From Guadua angustifolia (taxonomy: Eukaryota > Streptophyta > Magnoliopsida > Poales > Poaceae): a stretch of DNA of 64,000 bases. A program made the position numbers and the translations under genes. The stretch is taken from assembly GCA_036346375.1 (NCBI GenBank), contig CM070500.1, positions 83,618,437 to 83,682,436 of the forward strand. The letters run 5' to 3'. The notes beneath the pieces are model-generated. The model worked only from the letters and a program-made list of their open reading frames with translations, did no database searches and was not told the origin of the DNA. Below, piece by piece: positions 1-11,946 of the stretch (its first letter is position 1; each line of letters begins with the position of its first letter).

Positions 1-589
1 TAAACAATTTTCTAAGCTATATACCTTTTTAATGTTACAAGTAGACGCCGAGAATTTTTCGCTCTGTCTATACCAGTAGATCGAGCTAGATCCAACGGAT
101 CAAAAGAAATTAACCACTACACATGTTCAAGGGAAACGTAGGCTTGCGATACGTTTTGTGTGTGCCATCTTCGCACTAGTAATCTCTCCTCCCCATTTTC
201 GAGAGCAAAGTGAGACTTACCGACTAAAACTTGGATATCACATTCCCTCTTAATTATCCACCACCACATCATTTAAACCACTCATCGTCAGTCAAACCAT
301 GCAAGGCATATGGACCATTTAATAATTTCTTACGACCCGAGGACTAACATGCAAAACGCATGTGTATGGTTATGCATGGCATGGGGGGCATCCATGCATC
401 CATGCCATGCGCCCCCGAAAATATCAAGGCCATGTCAGCAGCGCGCCAGGAGGCAATCTGCGCGCAGGAATAAGTATCTCCCGCACCGCCCGCCCCCCCA
501 CCACTCACCGACTTGTGGGCCCGGATTTCCTGTGCCCACGTGTCAGCGCTAGCGTCACTCAGAGTGGGGCCATCGCCTGTGCCCTGGGA
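1..589 (+). promoter_or_regulatory. Upstream region of GIGANTEA
   Basis: Non-coding sequence ahead of the GI transcript. Visible elements are a G-box core CACGTG at 537-542, a GGGCCC site near 518-523, and a dense cluster of RY-like CATGCA/TGCATG words at about 346-415. I did not see a perfect evening element (AAAATATCT). No TATA box can be assigned with confidence. The transcription start is probably in the CT-rich stretch from about 590 on. The regulatory role of these words is inferred only. Confidence 0.4.
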
Positions 590-2769
590 TTGAAATACCG
601 CAGCCACACCACGACCTCATCTCCTCCCCCTCAATCACGGAAAAAATCTTTTTCTCGCCTCTCCTCGCTCCTCACCGTTTCTCTCTCCTCCCCCTCCGCC
701 TCCCTCTCGCCTCGCCGCTTAATCCCCCTCGCCGACGCCTCAGGCTCGCCGTCCGAGCTCCGGATTAGTGCGCGCCCGATCGAGGTAGTGTTTCTGATAT
801 TTTTCCTCGAATTTTCCGTGCGGGTTTCGTGTTTTCTGCGCTGTATTTATTGCCTTCTCCCCCCTTTTTTTTACTTCCTTTTCGTTCGTGATTTGTGGCG
901 CGCGCTGTTCGGGTTGATTCGACGATAATTATTGGGCGAGTTTGTTCGGGCGCGGCTTTAGTGATAGATTTGTCGGAGATGTTAAGGATTCGAAGAGAAA
1001 AGGTTTAAATTTTGGCGGCGATGTTGAGCTGATTGTTATTATTATTTCGTTGTAATCTCGGGTAGATCAACGAGAGATGGATGCTTTCCCTGGGAGTTTT
1101 GGGAGGTTTTTGCGGCTGTTACTTTAGTAGTGTGGATTCGAGCTGGGTTTGCTCTTTTTTTGGGTTCACTTCGGCGTGTATCTTACGGTTGTGGAATTTA
1201 TTAGAGCGCAGATAATTATTGGAAAGTTTCTTGTAGGTTGGTAGTTCTGTTTTGATCTCATATTTCCATTTCTCTGCGTCAGCTAATAAATTTCCTTGAT
1301 TGCGTTAGTATCTAAAATAGAAAAACGCCCCTCGAATAAAAAAAGAATAACTTCCTAGTGTTCTACTTCTGTCTCAGATATACTACATCTAGGATATGTC
1401 TGTGAAATCGTTCTTTTTAAAATTTCTTGTTGTGTTTATCTTGACACAGAATTAAACTTCATGCTCTCTGTCATCTCAAGGATGTGGCAAATGAGTGGTT
1501 GATGAGCTGTGGGTTTTGCTGCTGTTCGACTTACAATAGTTACGCATTGAGATGTTCATTTCTGATTGCTACACTTAGATTGGATGGATCTAATGGATTT
1601 TTCCTTAATTAAGGTTGAGATGTCAATAATAAAAAAACATGGAAATGCACATGAACTATCGATGTTGTTCCTATTCAGAGTTTAGTCACCACTCACCAGT
1701 CATGGCCTCAGAGTCCCTTGGGTTGTATGGGCACCAAAAATTATAAGTTAATATATATCATGTGACAAAACAGCTGAGAATCGAAGTGAATTTCATAAAA
1801 AAGACATACATTAGTGTTAACTCAAATTCATCTGTCTGTATCATGTATGTGGATGGCGGATTGTTTGCTCAGATTTGTATTGTACAGTAACTATGCTTTA
1901 TGGTAATCCTCCTTCCCTTACAAATTGGTACATGAGATTTTTTTTAGATCAAAAGGACATCAAGACTGATATCCCGGTTCCATTACTGAAACTGGAGAGT
2001 GGTCTTAGGTAGCTCATACAAACTTATCAGCAACTAAAAAACAACCAGCACAGCTGAAAACATTAAGCAAATGAAACATCCACATTCATATTCTTCTCAG
2101 CTAAAACCTTGAAATAGCCCGACAGTAGCTCATCTGAAACAACCTCTTCCTTGGTACATGAGATTTGCCTTCTCAATTTTCATATTGTTTTCTGAAATGA
2201 GAATGCTTGCTTCTTTTTCTTAGATAAGAATTTTGTCTGACGGTCTGACCATTCTTTTATTTGTATATCGATAATAAAGAAATGTATTAGCATGATTATG
2301 TGAATTTTGTTCCATTAGCTTTCTCTCATTTCTTTTGCCAGTTTCTGTACTATTTCTTGTTCCAATATTAATTAACATGATATATATCCCTCTCTTTTTT
2401 TCCCTTTTCTTTTGGCTATATTTTGCAATGCAGAGACTTTAAAGCACATATGGTTGGGATTGGTTGATATGATTCTCGGCCATGTTGTGGGATGCAAACC
2501 ACCCCCCTTCCCCCCCTTTTCTGGGGGTTGATTGAAGAAGTCGACAGTACTCATAGGAGAACTTGTTACTCACTGAAAGTTTCTTGATTCTGAGGAAAGT
2601 AGCTTATAAGAAGAGTAGGAGTTCGGTGGCATAGATGGACGAACTGGCTGGCAACTTCATCATGGTGTTGATTACAGGTGCTCTTATTGCAAGCAGTTTC
2701 TCTGTTCCTTTCCTTCTCTCTTTGAGAGTGTCCCTCTAGTTTCTTGGGCAGGCTCGTGAGCCACCAAGT
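590..2769 (+). other. GI 5' UTR with two probable introns
   Basis: A CT-rich leader from about 590 ends at a donor near 784/785. A second untranslated exon probably runs 2434-2677 (acceptor TTGCAATGCAG, donor ATTACAG/GTGCTC), and a third begins at 2752 after CTTGGGCAG, 18 bases before the start codon. Plant GI genes usually have introns in the 5' UTR, which supports this reading. The middle exon contains several ATGs, so it would carry short upstream ORFs if retained. Nothing else coding was seen in 785-2433, which is AT-rich and looks like intron. Confidence 0.55.
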
Positions 2770-5700
2770 ATGTCTGCTTCAAATGAGAAGTGGACCGATG
2801 GACTCCAGTTTTCATCGCTATTCTGGCCCCCACCACAGGATATGCAACAGAAACAGGTAAATATATTACTGGTTAAATTCTGTTATATATGCTATAAGCC
2901 TATAACTCTGAAGATACCTAATGTGAATGGGACTCTTCGGCTGTGTTTTCTGTTTAAAGGCACAAATTTTGGCCTATGTTGAATACTTTGGCCAGTTTAC
3001 AGCTGACAGCGAGCAATTCCCTGAAGATGTAGCTCAGGTATTGTATCACTTAGAATAATTTAGTATGTTTTGTGGCAAAATCGATGTCAAATGTGTCAAC
3101 TTTTAGAGCCCCCCCTTTTTTTTCATGTGTGCAGCTCATTCAAAGTTGCTATCCATCAAAAGAAAAACGCTTGGTAGATGAAGTATTAGGTAATATGAAC
3201 TTCTGATTACCACATGTTAACTACAGGCGAGGAAAGAATTTGACATACTTCTTTTTACATTGTCCAGCAACTTTTGTTCTTCATCATCCTGAGCATGGTC
3301 ATGCAGTTGTACATCCAATCCTTTCACGTATCATAGATGGGACTCTGTGTTATGATAGGCATGGTTCCCCATTCAGCTCCTTCATCTCTTTATTTAGCCA
3401 AACTTCTGAGGTGAGGTCCCTGCTATGCTGGTTAATTTTAGCTGCACTGTGCTGACAATATTCAGCCACAGCTGTTCGTTCCAATATTATTTTCAATTCT
3501 CCCGCTTAATGCTCATCGAAATACTATTGCTCATAAAATGTATTTTTGACTACAGAAAGAATACTCGGAGCAATGGGCCTTAGCCTGTGGAGAAATTCTT
3601 AGAGTTCTAACCCACTACAATAGGCCAATCTTTAAAGTTGAGCGCCAACATAGTGAAGCAGAATGCAGCAGCGCCTCTGATCAGGCTACATCAAGTGATT
3701 CCATAGGGAAGAAACTTAACGATTCTCCAGGAAATGAACCCGACCGGAAGCCATTGAGGCCATTATCTCCTTGGATTACAGATATACTGCTGGGCGCGCC
3801 TTTGGGCATTAGAAGTGACTATTTTAGATGGTGAGTAATAATATTCATATTTGATTCTTATGTTGACTGAAATCATCTTCTTTTTCTTCCTTTTTCTTTC
3901 TTAAGAAATGTTACCTTGATTTTATGGTTATATTAATAAGAAGGAGTATGTATCAAGTTATTAAGTTAGGAAACATGGAAAAGAGTAGAATTATGCTAGG
4001 AAAATAGAGCAGAAACAAAAAACAGATAAGTGTAAGGGATAGAACTCATAATCTAGACCAAACCAGAGACGTGTCTCTGATTCTCTTGATGCAAGCATGC
4101 CACTGCAAAGGGGGAAAAAGAGGCACATACTTTGGAAATACATGCTTATTGTGATGTAGTATGCTAATGGGAATGTATATACCCTGCTGTCCATGAATAT
4201 TATATTGCACTGCATTTCATCTTGTTGGAATATGTACATTTGTTATTGAAAACCAAGTCCGTCAGTTTGCTAGAATACTCTTCTATTGTAACTAATGGAT
4301 TCGATTTTTCTGTTTCATTTCAAACATATTAGGTGTGGTGGAGTCATGGGAAAATACGCAGCTGGTGGAGAATTGAAGCCTCCAACAACTGGTTAGTATA
4401 ATCAGCAATCAAATTTTCTGTCCTAAAATTACAGAATTACAGTAACATTAAATGTTTCGTTTTATTCTGTTGAGACACCATGTCTATGTTACTGACTTAC
4501 TGTATATTTTGGACTCTGATCTCTACTATATAAAGTAAGAGTTTCTTCCCGCGTTACTTTATCAAAATTACCCACCTTTGCCACTGCTCTTTAATTGCCC
4601 TCCTTTGCCACTGTTAGTGCTCTTTGCAAATAAACTTTTTATCGCAAATTGAGTTTTTGTTGCAACGCACGGGCACATGGCTAGTACTCTATAGTAGAAC
4701 AATTTACTTCTCAAATCCCAAAAGAAAAGGGAGTATTGGACAGATAAATTATATAGTTGGCAATTAATTGCTTGGCCAGATACAGTAACGTGGACATTTA
4801 GTATTGGTTTACTAGCATTTGGCAATTACTTGCTTGGCAATATACGGCAATGTAAGCACTTTGGTTGAACAAATTGCTTTTGCAGTGCCTTTAAAGGTAC
4901 ACTGGGAATTCTAACAGTGATAACATGGATCATTGAAGGATATGGCTCACCCTGCAATCTTATCCACTTCAAGTTTCCACCCATTCATTTTGCAGTATGA
5001 TGTACAAATTAAAATCACTTAATCAAAGCAGAATGACTATGGCACAATTGTTTATTTGTGAGTAAATTTCTCAAAACCGCACCATCTCTATCAAAACTGT
5101 CATAAAACCACACTTTTTGGCAAACATTTCAAAGAACAACACATTTTATCACTTAATGTTGCAGAAAACCAGATTCCTGTTTGGACGGACGGATCCGACA
5201 TGTGGAGCCCACTCTCGTTGCATATTGTAGGGTCAACCGAACCCATTAGTAGACGTGGAGGTTGATGCCACAATAGCGTAGGGATGTCTTGTTGGCAACT
5301 TGTGTGGCATATGGGGGCCACCTAGTGGGCTTGACTTGTGGCTACGCTAGTGTTGCTTGGACACTTGTGTCCAAAAAAATTTGCCGAATCGGACACCTCG
5401 AATCCGAGTTGTATTCTAACAACCGTGTCCAATTCTAAGTAGCATTTCTCATGTCCATTTTTTTTTTGCCGAATTAGACACCCGAATCCGAGTTGGATTC
5501 CGACTTCCCGTGTCTGTGTCCATGTAACACTGGGTTATGCATGGATTAGTGTTAGGTTAAGCAGCAAATTCATGATGGAAGGGTCTTTTTTTTAGCCGGT
5601 GTGTCGGGCACTTGACACAACGTGGCCACCTCAGTCACGGACCAGTCAGGTCACATGTCGACCCCTCCAAATCACAACGGGATTCAACCCTTCAATATTT

Positions 5701-8700
5701 CACTGGAAAGTGGGCCCACGTATTGAAGCCGTCAGTCTCAAGGAGTGTGGTTTCCTCCAACGTTATGTGATAAAACTTGTCGTTCTTTGAAATGTTTCCT
5801 AAAAGATGTTCTGTGATAGTTTTTACAGAGTTTGTGTAGTTTTGACTTCTGAGAAATCTAGTCTTTCTTTTTTATGCTACTTACAAATAATTGTTCGGCT
5901 TTGAATTTTCCTGTCTTCTACTACTCCAAGTGAGAGGGATGTCGAAGTGTGTGTGTGTGTGTGTGTAAATCATGGGGTTTTCTATGAAGTGCTGTATCCT
6001 TGCGATCTCCTAATGAATAATATTAATTGTTTTACCGAATGTGCATTAAGAACTGGAGGTTTTGGATTCACATTACGTCTGCCTTATTCTTCTTTTCAAG
6101 AGCACATATTTACCTGATTCTAAGAATAAAAAAATATGATCTGTTAGCAAATTACTTCGAAATTCACATTCAGTGTCTTGCTGCCATCTTAGAGCACCGT
6201 GCACATGAGCTTTGCAAGCTTAGAAGATCATGCATATAGTCCTATAGTGGGAGTGTGGGACACTTTTTTTTTTCTTACAATTGATGCTATTGCTTATCAT
6301 GAACACAAAAGTTCGATAACACATGCCTGGGTGATTTTAGCTTGCAGCCGAGGATCTGGGAAGCACCCACAACTTATGCCATCCACCCCCAGATGGGCTG
6401 TTGCCAATGGAGCTGGAGTTATATTAAGCGTCTGTGATGAGGAAGTAGCCCGTTATGAGACAGCAAATTTAACTGCAGCAGCTGTTCCTGCTCTTCTGCT
6501 ACCTCCACCGACAACACCCTTGGATGAGCATTTGGTGGCAGGGCTGCCTCCTCTTGAGCCATATGCTCGCTTGTTCCATAGGTATCTCCTATCCATTATT
6601 ATACAAAATTTAGTTTCCAAATGATTATTAACGTGTTATTCTCCTGTCAGATACTATGCAATTGCTACTCCAAGTGCTACGCAGAGGTTGCTCTTTGGTC
6701 TTCTTGAAGCACCACCATCATGGGCCCCAGATGCACTTGATGCAGCCGTACAGCTTGTTGAACTCCTTAGAGCAGCTGAAGATTATGCTACTGGCATGCG
6801 GGTATAACATACTTCACTCTGTCGTTTCAGTGCTACCAATCAAGATGCCACATGATGCAAAATTGTCATACCAGCATGTTTTGAGTTTGAATCTTTTTTA
6901 ATTGTGAAACTGATTTTTTAGCTTCCAAAGAATTGGATGCATCTTCATTTCTTGCGTGCGATTGGAACTGCAATGTCAATGAGAGCTGGTATTGCTGCTG
7001 ATACGGCTGCTGCTTTGCTTTTCCGAATACTCTCCCAACCAACGTTGCTTTTTCCTCCACTGAGACATGCCGAAGGAGTCGAAGTACAGCATGAACCACT
7101 GGGTGGCTATGTATCAACATACAAAAGGCAGGTATGCAATATTTTCTGCATCTACCTATTTTGCATTTCGAGTACCCATTTCCTTTTTTATCAGTTTCTC
7201 AAAATATTGTAATAAGATGATAGGTGAAGGTTGTCTAGTGAATGCATAATAAGCCTTTTCTCAAGCCTACATATTCTATCTTATGTCAGCGAGTTAAGTT
7301 CATGGCACCTTATGATATGCTTATTTCAGCATTGTTAAATGCCAAATTATATTACTACATTAGTTTAGCTGAAACATTGCAACAGACAGATAAAGATAAT
7401 GCTTATATTTAACTAAAATATTGTTTGAATAGAAAATTGTAACATCTGATCGTTTCTAGTACACTTGCTGCTATGGCATGTTTCTATCAATTCTTTAATC
7501 ACTTATTTTGTGCTCTAGGCTCTAGCATGTTCTATGACTGCCAAAATATTACATATACAATACATAGATTATCCTCAAATAAGCTAATATTGATATTGCT
7601 ACATACCAAAGTTGGGAAACTAGACTATGTCTTTATAATATATGAACCCTTTCACGTGGAACTCCATGTTTTAGCTTCCCGTTGACTTGTCACTGCCTTT
7701 TGTTTGCATGGCTATTTTACTTGCTTGCACCTTCAACTACCCAAAGCTGGAAGTTCCTGCATCTGAAGCTACTATTGATGCCACCGCACAAGGCATTGCT
7801 TCCATGCTGTGCGCTCATGGTCCTGACGTTGAGTGGAGAATATGTACCATCTGGGAAGCTGCCTATGGTTTGCTACCTCTGAGTTCATCAGCAGTTGATT
7901 TGCCTGAAATAGTTGTAGCCGCTCCGCTTCAGCCACCTATTTTGTCATGGAGCCTATACTTGCCACTGTTGAAAGTATTTGAGTATCTACCTCGTGGAAG
8001 TCCATCTGAAGCTTGCCTTATGAGAATATTTGTGGCAACAGTTGAAGCTATACTCAGAAGAACTTTTCCTTCAGAAATCTCTGAACAATCTAGAAAACCA
8101 AAAAGTCAATCTAAGAACCTTGCTGTTGCTGAACTCCGCACAATGATACATTCACTCTTTGTTGAATCCTGTGCCTCAATGAACCTTGCCTCCCGGTTGC
8201 TATTTGTAGTACTGACTGTTTGCGTTAGTCATCAAGCTTTGCCAGGGGGCAGTAAAAGACCAGCTGGTAGTGATAATCATTCTTCTGAGGAGGTCACTGA
8301 GGACTCAAGATTAACCAATGGAAGAATCAGATCCAAGAAGAAACAAGGACCTGTTGCTACATTTGACTCATATGTTCTAGCTGCTATTTGTGCCTTATCT
8401 TGTGAGCTTCAGCTGTTCCCTTTAATTTCCAAAAATGGAACACATTCAAATTTAAAAGATTCCATAAAGATCATCATACCTGGAAAAACCAATGGGATCA
8501 GTAATGAGCTACACAATAGCATTAGCTCAGCAATTCTTCATACTCGTCGAATACTAGGCATCTTGGAAGCTCTTTTCTCCTTGAAACCATCGTCAGTTGG
8601 TACCTCGTGGAGCTACAGTTCAAATGAGATTGTTGCAGCTGCTATGGTTGCTGCTCATGTTTCTGAGTTATTTCGTCGGTCCAGGCCATGCCTAAACGCA

Positions 8701-10421
8701 CTATCTGCACTGAAGAAATGCAAGTGGGACGCTGAGATTTCTAATAGGGCATCATCCCTTTATCATTTGATTGACCTGCATGGTAAAACAGTGTCCTCCA
8801 TTGTGAACAAGGCTGAGCCTCTAAAAGCTCATCTGACCCTTACACCAGTAAAGAGACATTATCAACATCAAATTGAGGAAAAAACATCAGCTCATCAGAT
8901 GGTAGCAACTTGGAAAAGAAGAATACTTCAACCTCACATAAGAAAAATGGTTTTTCGAGACCACTCCTGAAATGTGGAGAAGAGGCTCTACTAAATGGTG
9001 ACGTTGCAAGTACATCTGGAAAAGCTATTGCTAGTTTACAGGTGGAAGCGTCTGATTTGGCAAACTTCCTTACCATGGATCGGAATGGGGGTTACCGAGG
9101 TTCTCAAACTTTCCTAGGTTCTGTACTGTTAGAGAAACAAGAACTATGCTTCTCTGTAGTCTCACTGCTCTGGCAGAAGCTTATTGCATCTCCCGAAATG
9201 CAGATGTCTGCAGAAAGTACGTCAGCTCATCAAGGTTGGAGAAAGGTACGGTTATGCCTGTTTATAGGTATAACAAAGGAATGCTGCGAAGACATTTTTT
9301 GTTGTTAGCATTCTTATACTTTATAGATGACAATTTTGTTGTGTATGTAGGTTGTAGATGCGCTTTGTGACGTTGTTTCAGCCTCACCAACCAAGGCTTC
9401 AACTGCTATTGTTCTGCAGGTCAAGATATTGTTATATTTGCACATTTGTTCATTCAATTTATTTGGTTTATATTTTGGCGGCTTTTCTTTTTTTCAAGAC
9501 TTCATTGCCTACATGACATGTACCCATTTCCTCAGTCAAATATTTCTAGACTTGTATCTTTTGCAGGCCGAGAAGGACTTGCAGCCCTGGATTGCTCGAG
9601 ATGATGAGCAGGGTCAAAAGATGTGGAGAGTCAACCAGCGAATAGTGAAGCTGATAGCTGAGCTTATGAGGAACCATGATAGCCCAGAAGCATTGATAAT
9701 TCTTGCTAGTGCTTCAGACCTTCTACTTCGTGCCACTGATGGAATGCTTGTAGACGGTGAAGCTTGTACTTTGCCGCAATTAGAGGTTACATCCCCTTCA
9801 TTCTTTTCCTCGTAGAATACCATAAACCAATCATCTTCTACTTTTCTGTCATTAAAACAGCATCTGTTAATTTCCTTGCTTTACAAGTTTAACACGGTAT
9901 CAATGCTTGCTGACCGACATTCGTCCTGTGATTGAATATGGGCAGCTTCTGGAAGTAACCGTCAGAGCAGTTCATCTCATCGTCGAATGGGGAGATTCAG
10001 GTGTAGCAGTTGCCGATGGCCTCTCTAATCTGCTGAAGGCATATCCTCTTCTCTATTCTCCTGTTCATCAGAAACATACTACTCATCCAGCATGCTAACT
10101 GAATATGATATGCAGTGCCGTCTATCAACTACCATCCGCTGCCTTTCTCATCCTAGCGCCCATGTGCGTGCGCTCAGCATGTCTGTCCTCCGCGACATCT
10201 TGAACAACGGACCAATAAACTCCAGTAATATCATTCAAGGGGAACATCGGAATGGCATCAAAAGCCCAACCTATCAATGCCTGGCAGCAAGCATCATCAA
10301 TTGGCAGGCGGATGTCGAGAGATGCATAGAGTGGGAAGCCCACAGCCGCCGTGCCTCTGGGCTGAAGCTCGCCTTCCTCAGTGCGGCGGCGAAGGAACTC
10401 GGCTGCCTCCTCCCTTGCTGA
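2770..10421 (+). CDS. GI: GIGANTEA, circadian clock and flowering-time protein (14 coding exons, one frameshift)
   Basis: GI is a large plant-specific nuclear and cytosolic protein. It stabilises the F-box protein ZTL, works with FKF1 to control CO and FT in photoperiodic flowering, and affects clock and stress outputs. The translation is recognisable along its full length, from MSASNEKWTDGLQFSSLFWP to the C-terminus CLLPC. Exons: 2770-2856, 2960-3037, 3135-3189, 3268-3410, 3556-3830, 4333-4391, 6341-6581, 6651-6801, 6922-7131, 7747-9245, 9351-9419, 9567-9785, 9946-10038, 10116-10421. They total 3485 nt, one short of 1162 codons. All exon junction phases agree except through exon 10, where the frame slips at a run of six A (8879-8884). 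Without correction the protein stops at 8968-8970, about 270 residues early. Rice GI is about 1160 residues. Intron 13 starts with GC. The missing base could be an assembly error or a real null allele. Confidence 0.95.
4520..4684 (+). mobile_element. Short Helitron-like repeat in GI intron 6
   Basis: The repeat begins TCTCTACTATATAAAG just after an A and ends CACATGGCTAG just before a T. The TC start, CTAG end and A/T insertion site fit a non-autonomous Helitron. A related copy lies on the other strand at 46676-46840 with the same ends, including the GTTGCAACGCACGG-type 3' part. It has no coding capacity. The class is inferred from the ends only. Confidence 0.5.
4685..5054. other. GI intron 6, unremarkable part
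   Basis: AT-rich intron sequence between two repeats. I see no gene, exon or clear repeat in it. Confidence 0.5.
5055..5866. repeat. Fold-back MITE with about 100-bp terminal inverted repeats in GI intron 6
   Basis: The left arm (about 5060-5170) and right arm (about 5755-5863) are imperfect inverted repeats. Both contain AACATTTCAAAGAAC and TTTTATCAC when read inward. The tips share ATTTCTCA. The centre (about 5170-5750) includes two copies of a GAATCCGAGTTG-type phrase near 5400 and 5485. It has no coding capacity. The long arms suggest a Mutator-type or fold-back element. No clean target duplication was found. Confidence 0.55.
5867..6340. repeat. Remainder of GI intron 6 with a (GT)n microsatellite
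   Basis: A (GT)10 run occupies 5947-5966. The rest is AT-rich intron up to the acceptor TGATTTTAG at 6340. No other feature was seen. Confidence 0.7.
10039..10115 (+). other. GC-AG intron 13 of GI
   Basis: The exon ends CTGCTGAAG and is followed by GCATAT. The acceptor is ATATGCAG at 10115. Joining here restores the conserved reading LLKCRLSTT found in GI proteins, so the GC donor is required by the reading frame. GC-AG introns are a known minor class and are usually spliced by the U2 machinery. Confidence 0.75.
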
Positions 10422-10805
10422 CAAGGCCATCTCCGAAGCTGACATCGGCGGCACTCGACGGTCAGTGCAAGCGGCCGATGCGTGGTCGGTGAGTAGGATG
10501 CTAAGCTGTCAAGGATAACTTGCCGGTCTGCTACCCGTGATGTGATTTAAGACTGATATTAGCTAATGTTCCCCAGCATGCGGAGCTCGCCCCCATGATA
10601 TGATTTTTAATTTTAATCTGACGTTAGATGTTCAATCATATGGAACTGCTTGTGTTGTAACTTGTATGCCTGTAACTTAAGATGTTTCAATATGGTAACC
10701 GAAGAAGCAGACAATCTTTTTTCGCTGCTGTAAACACTGACCGGCAGCATACTCGTATCTTACTCAGCTCCCAGCTGAACCAGCACGTTAATGAGGGCAG
10801 GTACT
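10422..10805. other. GI 3' UTR and downstream spacer
   Basis: Non-coding sequence after the GI stop codon, AT-rich from 10545. The last part (about 10690-10800) shows no repeat I recognise. The GI 3' UTR and poly(A) site are presumably here, but the exact end cannot be fixed. Confidence 0.5.
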
Positions 10806-11134
10806 GCCAGGGCGGCTGTTTTCTCTTGCTCAGAGTACGTTCGGTAGCGACATGTCGTGCACGGTTACATGATTCAAGATCCGGAAGCCACTGGCTGGTT
10901 ACATGATTTCTTCTCTGCTGGAGCATAAAATTCACTGCCTTCGTTTTAACGATCGCACAAGGTTGAAGGAAATGTGAAAAAAAAAGAGAAGAGATCAAAT
11001 GACCAATCATTGCCACGCGAGGTATAATAGTTCGTTCTGGGATTTTCTAAGTGAGCTGCTCACTCTAGTTGCCAAGGTTAATGTTCGGAAGAATATCCTG
11101 GAACTTGTAGCATCTAGATGCCTGCTTAACAAAA

Positions 11135-11374
11135 CGGTTTTGCTAGGCATCGGACGTCCTAACACTCCGTAACATTTTTTTTCTACGCGTGCAACATTTT
11201 CTACCAACGCGTGCAACATTTTCCTTCGACAAATGCTACAGTAAACAGATGTTGCAAGCGTTCAAAAAAAATGTTACACGCGTTGGTAACAAATGTTACA
11301 GGAGTAGACAAAAAATATTTCAAGAGGCGTCCGAAGAAAACAAAAAAATCGAACGTCCGGACTGTAGTATTCGC
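11135..11374. mobile_element. Mutator-type MITE upstream of PPR-A (240 bp)
   Basis: It is flanked by direct repeats CTTAACAAAA (11125-11134 and 11375-11384), while block B has a single copy of the site. The ends are imperfect inverted repeats sharing CGGACGTCC and GAACGTCCG. The interior repeats GCGTGCAACATTTTCTACC-type words. The 9-10 bp target duplication fits a Mutator-like MITE. Confidence 0.75.
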
Positions 11375-11527
11375 CTTAACAAAAAGGATAGAAGAATTTC
11401 TGGAACAAATGAAATAGAAAACATTTTTTTTAGAACATTCGAACACCAAAAACGGAACCGCAGAAAAACTGAAACAATGCACTCTTGCTCTATGCACTAA
11501 TGCAGCAGCTTTTACAGATTTATATTT

Positions 11528-11772
11528 GGGGCATATTCTGTGCAATCACCCATATATGTGCAAGCATGCAATCAAGTGATCTGGAGTACCCAATCTATAT
11601 CCAACGTTGGCAGTAGCAGGGGTGTTCAGCAAAATTTAGGGAGAAGAGATAGCAGGTGAGGTGGGAGGGTTTAAACGTAAAACAGCAGTCATCATTAGAT
11701 ATAGATTGGATGGTCCAGATCGCTTGATTGCACGCTTGCACACATATGGATGATTGCATAGGATATTTTCCC
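11528..11772. mobile_element. Mutator-type MITE with about 57-bp inverted repeats upstream of PPR-A (245 bp)
   Basis: It is flanked by the 9-bp direct repeat TTTATATTT (11519-11527 and 11773-11781). The empty site is present in block B near 33080. The termini are long inverted repeats: the first and last ~57 bases pair through TGCAATCA, TGTGCAAGC and GCAATCAAG words. Long TIRs plus a 9-bp duplication are typical of Mutator-like elements. It has no coding capacity. Confidence 0.85.
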
Positions 11773-11946
11773 TTTATATTTAAAGCATAAGCAGTAAAAT
11801 CATTAACAACTAACTATGCACCACCGCCACCCCATCGATCTTTGTTAACCATAGCATATCGTCCCCCACCAACCCGAACCAACACCGCCGACGCCACCAC
11901 CACCACCACCACCATTGAGGGCGACCGCGAGCTCCCACGGATACAA

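Noticed and set aside
362..928. 188-codon frame over the GI promoter and leader
   Set aside because: Crosses the presumed transcription start and a CT-rich leader, with no similarity to any protein. Not supported.
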